Shown: positions 54,485-57,950 of the stretch, in pieces
How positions within the stretch are numbered: position 1 is the stretch's first letter
Layout of the letters: each line of letters opens with the position of its first letter
Assembly: GCF_028282165.1 (NCBI RefSeq)
Contig: NZ_JANQIM010000019.1
Location: forward strand, 1-57,950
Reading direction: 5' to 3'
DNA from: Winogradskyella sp.
Lineage (GTDB): Bacteria > Bacteroidota > Bacteroidia > Flavobacteriales > Flavobacteriaceae
Length of the DNA stretch: 57,950 bases
Translations under genes and position numbers: made by a program
Notes under the pieces: model-generated
Seen by the model: the letters and a program-made list of their open reading frames with translations, nothing else
What the model was told of the DNA's origin: nothing
Database searches by the model: none

Positions 54485-55975
54485 TTAATTTCTATTGATT
54501 TTTACTTTCTCCGTCTTTAATTCAGCCTTTAACCACTTTAATAACTCAGATTCCTTTATCTTAATTAGGCTATCGGTTAGATTTGATTTCCACCTAACAT
54601 TTGCTACAGTAACGGTATCTACCTTTACGAAGTCACTGGATTCTAGCATTTTGGCATAGCCAAAATACGACAAGTCATTAAACTTTATTTTAGCATCTTT
54701 TGCCAAAAGAACAAAAGTAGTATTATCCATAAGGTTTCCTTTTTCGCGAATAAATAATGTTAGAGTATCCAACTCGGACTGTTTGACCAATAACAAACTA
54801 TCGCGCTGCTCAATAGTGATAAGTGCATTATTATAAAGGTCCATCAATCGTTCGGCACTTACATTCTTATTACCATTAATGACTAAATCATAATCTTTGA
54901 TATATTCATACCTATTTAGCTCATTTCTAAGATCACTTTCGGTAGCTTCGCTAATTTCTCCATTAAAGAAAAGTGTTATTCTGTTTTTTTCAGTATCAAT
55001 GCGTTCACGCTGAAGCCATAAGGATTCATTACCCTCAATTTCCTCTTTTAGAAACTTTGTATAATCAATATCTATTCTACTTTCTTTAAGGACCTTAACA
55101 AAGGTATAAATTGGCCAAGCCATAACGACTATTGCAACCAACAAAGCAATTCGTGAAATACGCTTACGTTTTTTGGAGTTAGCATATTTAAGCATTGGAA
55201 AACGCAAAATCTTAAGGACAATAAAAGTTGCTAGAGCGATAAAGATGGTATTAATGGTGAATAAATTCATTGCGCCACCAAAAAAAGCAAAGCCTTCTCT
55301 AGCACGCTCGCCCGTATTACCTACCCAAACTGCGATACCATAGCCCGCTGTACAGAGCGGAGGCATCAAGGCGGTAGCAATAGCTACACCAAATATTACA
55401 GAGGCAATGGTTCCTTTTTTTGTACGTGCAATAATCAGCGCCAAACCACCAAAAAATGCGATCAAAACATCTCGTATATCTGGTTGTGTGCGTCCCAAAA
55501 GCTCAGAAGTGTCTTCGCTCAAAGGAAAAAACTTAAAGAACAAAAATGCAGTAAGAAGACTCAATACTATCATTGTCGCTAAGTTGATAAGTGATTTTTT
55601 CAAAGTATCTATATCATTAATAGCTATAGACATCCCAACGCCTAAGATCGGCCCCATAAGCGGTGATATTAACATCGCACCAATAACAACCGCTGTAGAA
55701 TTGGCGTTTAATCCAACCGAAGCCACCATAATTGAACAAACCAAAATCCATGCCGTAGCACCTTTAAAAGGAATGTCGGCCTTTATCGCTGCAATAGTAG
55801 CATCTCGATCAGTATCCTCCCTAAAATCTAAAAGCTCACTTAAAAAATTTGATATGCTTGCAAATAACCCTTTTGCATCTTTTTTTACAGCTTCCTTTTT
55901 TTCTTCAACGGCTTTATCCTTCTCTATCTTTTGTTGTTCGTCCTCAGAAAAATTGAATTTACTTTCTTCGCTCAT
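54485..55975 (-). CDS. DUF389 family membrane protein
   Basis: The 496-residue protein has a charged N-terminal region (residues 1-70), then the DUF389 membrane core with motifs NSTAVVIGAMLISPLMGPILGVG (near residue 95-118) and VIFGVAIATALMPPLCTAGYGIAVW (near 190-215). A C-terminal region from about residue 290 is cytoplasmic or periplasmic and alpha/beta. The function of the family is not established. It starts 2 bases after the mannose-1-phosphate guanylyltransferase stop and is probably co-transcribed with it. Confidence 0.9.
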   Translation of the reverse strand: MSEESKFNFSEDEQQKIEKDKAVEEKKEAVKKDAKGLFASISNFLSELLDFREDTDRDATIAAIKADIPFKGATAWILVCSIMVASVGLNANSTAVVIGAMLISPLMGPILGVGMSIAINDIDTLKKSLINLATMIVLSLLTAFLFFKFFPLSEDTSELLGRTQPDIRDVLIAFFGGLALIIARTKKGTIASVIFGVAIATALMPPLCTAGYGIAVWVGNTGERAREGFAFFGGAMNLFTINTIFIALATFIVLKILRFPMLKYANSKKRKRISRIALLVAIVVMAWPIYTFVKVLKESRIDIDYTKFLKEEIEGNESLWLQRERIDTEKNRITLFFNGEISEATESDLRNELNRYEYIKDYDLVINGNKNVSAERLMDLYNNALITIEQRDSLLLVKQSELDTLTLFIREKGNLMDNTTFVLLAKDAKIKFNDLSYFGYAKMLESSDFVKVDTVTVANVRWKSNLTDSLIKIKESELLKWLKAELKTEKVKINRN

Positions 55976-55977
55976 GC

Positions 55978-57069
55978 TTAACCATATTCTTCTCCAAAAT
56001 TAGCTTTCACATTCTGGAGTACTTTTTTAATATCCTGTTCTTTACGCTTAGGAAAGATAAGCAAAACTTCGTCTTTATCCACAATGATGTAGTCTTTTAA
56101 CCCATCGATAACAATAATCTTATCTTTTTTAGAGCGAATCATATTGCCACTGGTATCAGTTGCTAGCACTTTAGAATTAACTATCGCATTATTATTCTCA
56201 TCCTTATCCAATTTATCGTAAAGACTTCCCCAAGTGCCTAAGTCATTCCAATCAAACGTAGCCGGAACAACAAATACATTAGTACTCTTTTCCATAATGG
56301 CATAATCTATAGAGATATTTTCGGCCTTGCCATAATTTTCTTTTATGAAATCTGCTTCCAATTCTGTGTTGTAAACGTCGTAGCCTTTTTGAAAAAGTTG
56401 AAATAATTCGGGTTGTTTAGATTCAAAAGCAGAGATAACAGACTTAACGCTCCACATAAAAATACCTGCATTCCACAAAAAGTTACCTTGCTCTAAAAAC
56501 GACTTTGCCGTTTCATAATCTGGTTTCTCCCTAAACTGATTAACGGGCTTTACTTCGGCCAAGCTCAGTAACTGTTCTCTATTAAATTCAATATAACCAT
56601 AACCTGTATTTGGAAACGTCGGTGTAATGCCTAACGTCATTAAGGCATCATGGGATTCACAAAAATCAAAAGCGGTCTTTACGTTTTCTGAAAAGGACTG
56701 TTCATCTTCTATCCAGTGGTCGCTTGGAGCTACAATCATTACCGCATCTTCATTTTCTTTTTGGATTTTCATTGCCGCATATAAGATGCAAGGTGCCGTA
56801 TTGCGCATGGCTGGCTCTAAAACCACCTGCCTTTTTGTAATATTTGGCAACTGTTGAAACACCAAATCGTTATAACGTGCATTGGTGAGAATAAAAATAT
56901 TATCTTCTGGAATCAACTTAGCTAAACGATTAAAGGTTTTTTGAATTAAAGTATCACCTGTTCCTAACATATCATGAAATTGCTTAGGAAAATTCTGTGT
57001 ACTCACAGGCCAAAATCTCGACCCCACTCCGCCTGCCATGAGAATGGCGTAATAGTTTTTGTTTTTCAT
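55978..57069 (-). CDS. manC: Mannose-1-phosphate guanylyltransferase
   Basis: The 363-residue nucleotidyltransferase makes GDP-mannose from mannose-1-phosphate and GTP. The N-terminal signature MAGGVGSRFWPVS holds the nucleotide-binding loop, followed by LEPAMRNTAPC, GYGYIEFN and FREKPDYETA. The length is that of the short ManC without the C-terminal isomerase. GDP-mannose feeds envelope polysaccharides. A short repeat-containing spacer lies upstream, and DUF389 follows. Confidence 0.93.
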   Translation of the reverse strand: MKNKNYYAILMAGGVGSRFWPVSTQNFPKQFHDMLGTGDTLIQKTFNRLAKLIPEDNIFILTNARYNDLVFQQLPNITKRQVVLEPAMRNTAPCILYAAMKIQKENEDAVMIVAPSDHWIEDEQSFSENVKTAFDFCESHDALMTLGITPTFPNTGYGYIEFNREQLLSLAEVKPVNQFREKPDYETAKSFLEQGNFLWNAGIFMWSVKSVISAFESKQPELFQLFQKGYDVYNTELEADFIKENYGKAENISIDYAIMEKSTNVFVVPATFDWNDLGTWGSLYDKLDKDENNNAIVNSKVLATDTSGNMIRSKKDKIIVIDGLKDYIIVDKDEVLLIFPKRKEQDIKKVLQNVKANFGEEYG

Positions 57070-57081
57070 TCACGCTTTGTA

Positions 57082-57117
57082 ATTCCGTCCCAATAATTAT
57101 CGGGATTGTTACGGAAT
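57082..57117. repeat. Palindromic element upstream of manC
   Basis: ATTCCGT (57082-57088) and ACGGAAT (57111-57117) form outer arms around an inner CCC-ATAATTAT-GGG palindrome. The spelling matches a repeat type common in flavobacterial spacers. Confidence 0.55.
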
Positions 57118-57150
57118 CTTATATTTAATTGTCTTTATTAGATTTCTATT

Positions 57151-57190
57151 CCCACTTCGACAAGACTTCGACAAGCTAAGCCTGACATCT
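57151..57190. repeat. REP-like fragment with doubled TTCGACAAG core
   Basis: The core TTCGACAAG occurs twice in a row (57156-57164 and 57168-57176) and is followed by CTAAGCCTGACA. The same core appears inside the alpha-2-macroglobulin gene at 27993. It lies between sprT-like and manC. Confidence 0.55.
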
Positions 57191-57213
57191 TAGTGTGATA
57201 TGTAGAAACGGAA

Positions 57214-57810
57214 TTATTCCAATAATTCCACCTCTGCATTAGGATTAAACAAATATAGTCTACCTGTCTTAACTTCAACACATTCAAAACGTTTTCTTCG
57301 TTTTTCGCCCTTTTTAAACGTTCGCCCATTATAAAGTTTGAAATTTTTACCAAAAGGTACCTCAAAAACATAAGTCTTCGCATCACCTTCATCAAACTGC
57401 TTTAAGGCATAAGTTAATTTCGTATCCGTATCGCTAGATGCTTTTGGGTTTTTAAAATGTTTTGCAAGCAGTGGTAACAATTCCGTTGGAAATACCTCTG
57501 GTCGCAAGAAAGGTAACATTAAATGCTGAAAGGTCTTTTTCCATTCTTTGCCATGTGGTTTAATAAAGCGCCCATACGTATCATAAGCTTCAAAATGGGC
57601 TATTTCATGAATTAAGGTGATTAAAAATCGATATGAATTTAAGTTTGAATTTACCGTAATCTGATGCTTTCCGTAAGGTAACTGTCTATAATCCCCATGC
57701 TTAGTTTTTCGCTCTTTACTAACCTTAACGATTAAATTATCCTTTGCCAATAAGGCTTCAACTTGGGGTTGTGTTTCTTGGGGAATGAAGTCTAATAATT
57801 GTGTTTGCAT
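57214..57810 (-). CDS. SprT-like zinc metalloprotein
   Basis: The 198-residue protein has the zinc motif HEIAH (His68, Glu69, His72) with a likely third ligand at His86 (PHGKEW). SprT-domain proteins include the DNA-protein-crosslink protease Spartan of eukaryotes; bacterial functions are less clear. The C-terminal RRKRFECVEVKTGRLYLFNPNAEVELLE is typical of the flavobacterial form. It begins 26 bases after the stop of the cut-off T9SS gene. Confidence 0.85.
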   Translation of the reverse strand: MQTQLLDFIPQETQPQVEALLAKDNLIVKVSKERKTKHGDYRQLPYGKHQITVNSNLNSYRFLITLIHEIAHFEAYDTYGRFIKPHGKEWKKTFQHLMLPFLRPEVFPTELLPLLAKHFKNPKASSDTDTKLTYALKQFDEGDAKTYVFEVPFGKNFKLYNGRTFKKGEKRRKRFECVEVKTGRLYLFNPNAEVELLE

Positions 57811-57836
57811 TGATGCAAAAATAGGTGATTAAAACT

Positions 57837-57950
57837 TTACTTATGCACTACAATCATTTTAGAAATATCATTAATTTTCAACAGGTAAAGTCCCGAGGCG
57901 GTATCGCCGAATTCCAACCTCGTAGTATTGCTCTGGGCATCGTAGGTCCT
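57837..57950 (-). CDS. T9SS cargo protein, C-terminal tail (window edge)
   Basis: The last 37 codons before the stop at 57837-57839 encode TASGLYLLKINDISKMIVVHK, the end of a type A sorting domain. Such domains end 'xSGxYxLxI...xxKxVVxK'. The rest of the gene lies beyond the right edge, so the cargo type is unknown. Confidence 0.85.
   Translation of the reverse strand, partial: RTYDAQSNTTRLEFGDTASGLYLLKINDISKMIVVHK

Overview
The window is typical of the Bacteroidota, most likely a marine member of the Flavobacteriaceae. Four things point there: an AT-rich sequence, promoters of the TAnnTTTG type with no Shine-Dalgarno motifs, several type IX secretion (T9SS) cargo proteins with C-terminal sorting domains, and lineage-typical gene forms such as a fused Hpt-adenylate kinase, an Obg without a C-terminal extension and a two-gene MlaE/MlaF transporter. 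No rRNA, tRNA, CRISPR array, prophage or insertion sequence was seen. It looks like ordinary chromosome with 52 genes, two of them cut by the window edges.

Layout. 1-1250: the str operon on the minus strand (rpsL, rpsG, start of fusA) with a recognisable promoter and a leader hairpin. 1.3-6 kb: an outer-membrane BamA/TamA-like barrel, rlmB, a rhomboid protease and rarA. 6-9.5 kb: a minus-strand operon whose genes overlap (radC, a deacetylase-like protein, a YjjG-like phosphatase, a secreted protein). 9.5-15.3 kb: small stress and enzyme genes, an unrecognised AT-rich gene (10830-12458) and a TAT-exported dienelactone hydrolase followed by a short Crp-like regulator. 15.4-22.2 kb: mpl, then a four-gene export operon (TetR regulator, ABC protein, HlyD adaptor, TolC channel). 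22.3-33.1 kb: a TPR protein, a 2066-residue alpha-2-macroglobulin, DoxX, an exported DinB-fold protein, a DUF4136 lipoprotein and a T9SS cargo protein.

33.2-37.3 kb is a nucleotide block: obg and hpt-adk on the minus strand, purK-purE on the plus strand. 37.4-42.1 kb: an M3 oligopeptidase, a membrane-anchored LAS-type peptidase candidate, and a small regulon made of a GbsR/MarR-like repressor, a membrane protein and a methyltransferase. Two matching operator-like inverted repeats mark the regulon. 42.1-50 kb: an ECF sigma factor with an anti-sigma-like partner, a UbiA-like membrane protein, gcvP and a large PKD/T9SS type-B surface protein. 50.4-54.5 kb: a same-strand cluster of a KAS III-like synthase, a methyltransferase, a glycosyltransferase and MlaE-MlaF, suggesting lipid or envelope work. 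54.5-57.95 kb: a DUF389 membrane protein, mannose-1-phosphate guanylyltransferase, a SprT-like protein and the tail of another T9SS cargo gene.

Points worth attention are: the paired operators around the GbsR-like gene; short palindromic repeats that appear to have become coding sequence inside the alpha-2-macroglobulin gene; an ABC protein whose ATPase motifs are mostly lost; a recurring TAnnTTT(G/A) box ending 4-6 bases before ATG, suggesting leaderless mRNAs; and a heptanucleotide tandem repeat between rpsL and rpsG.
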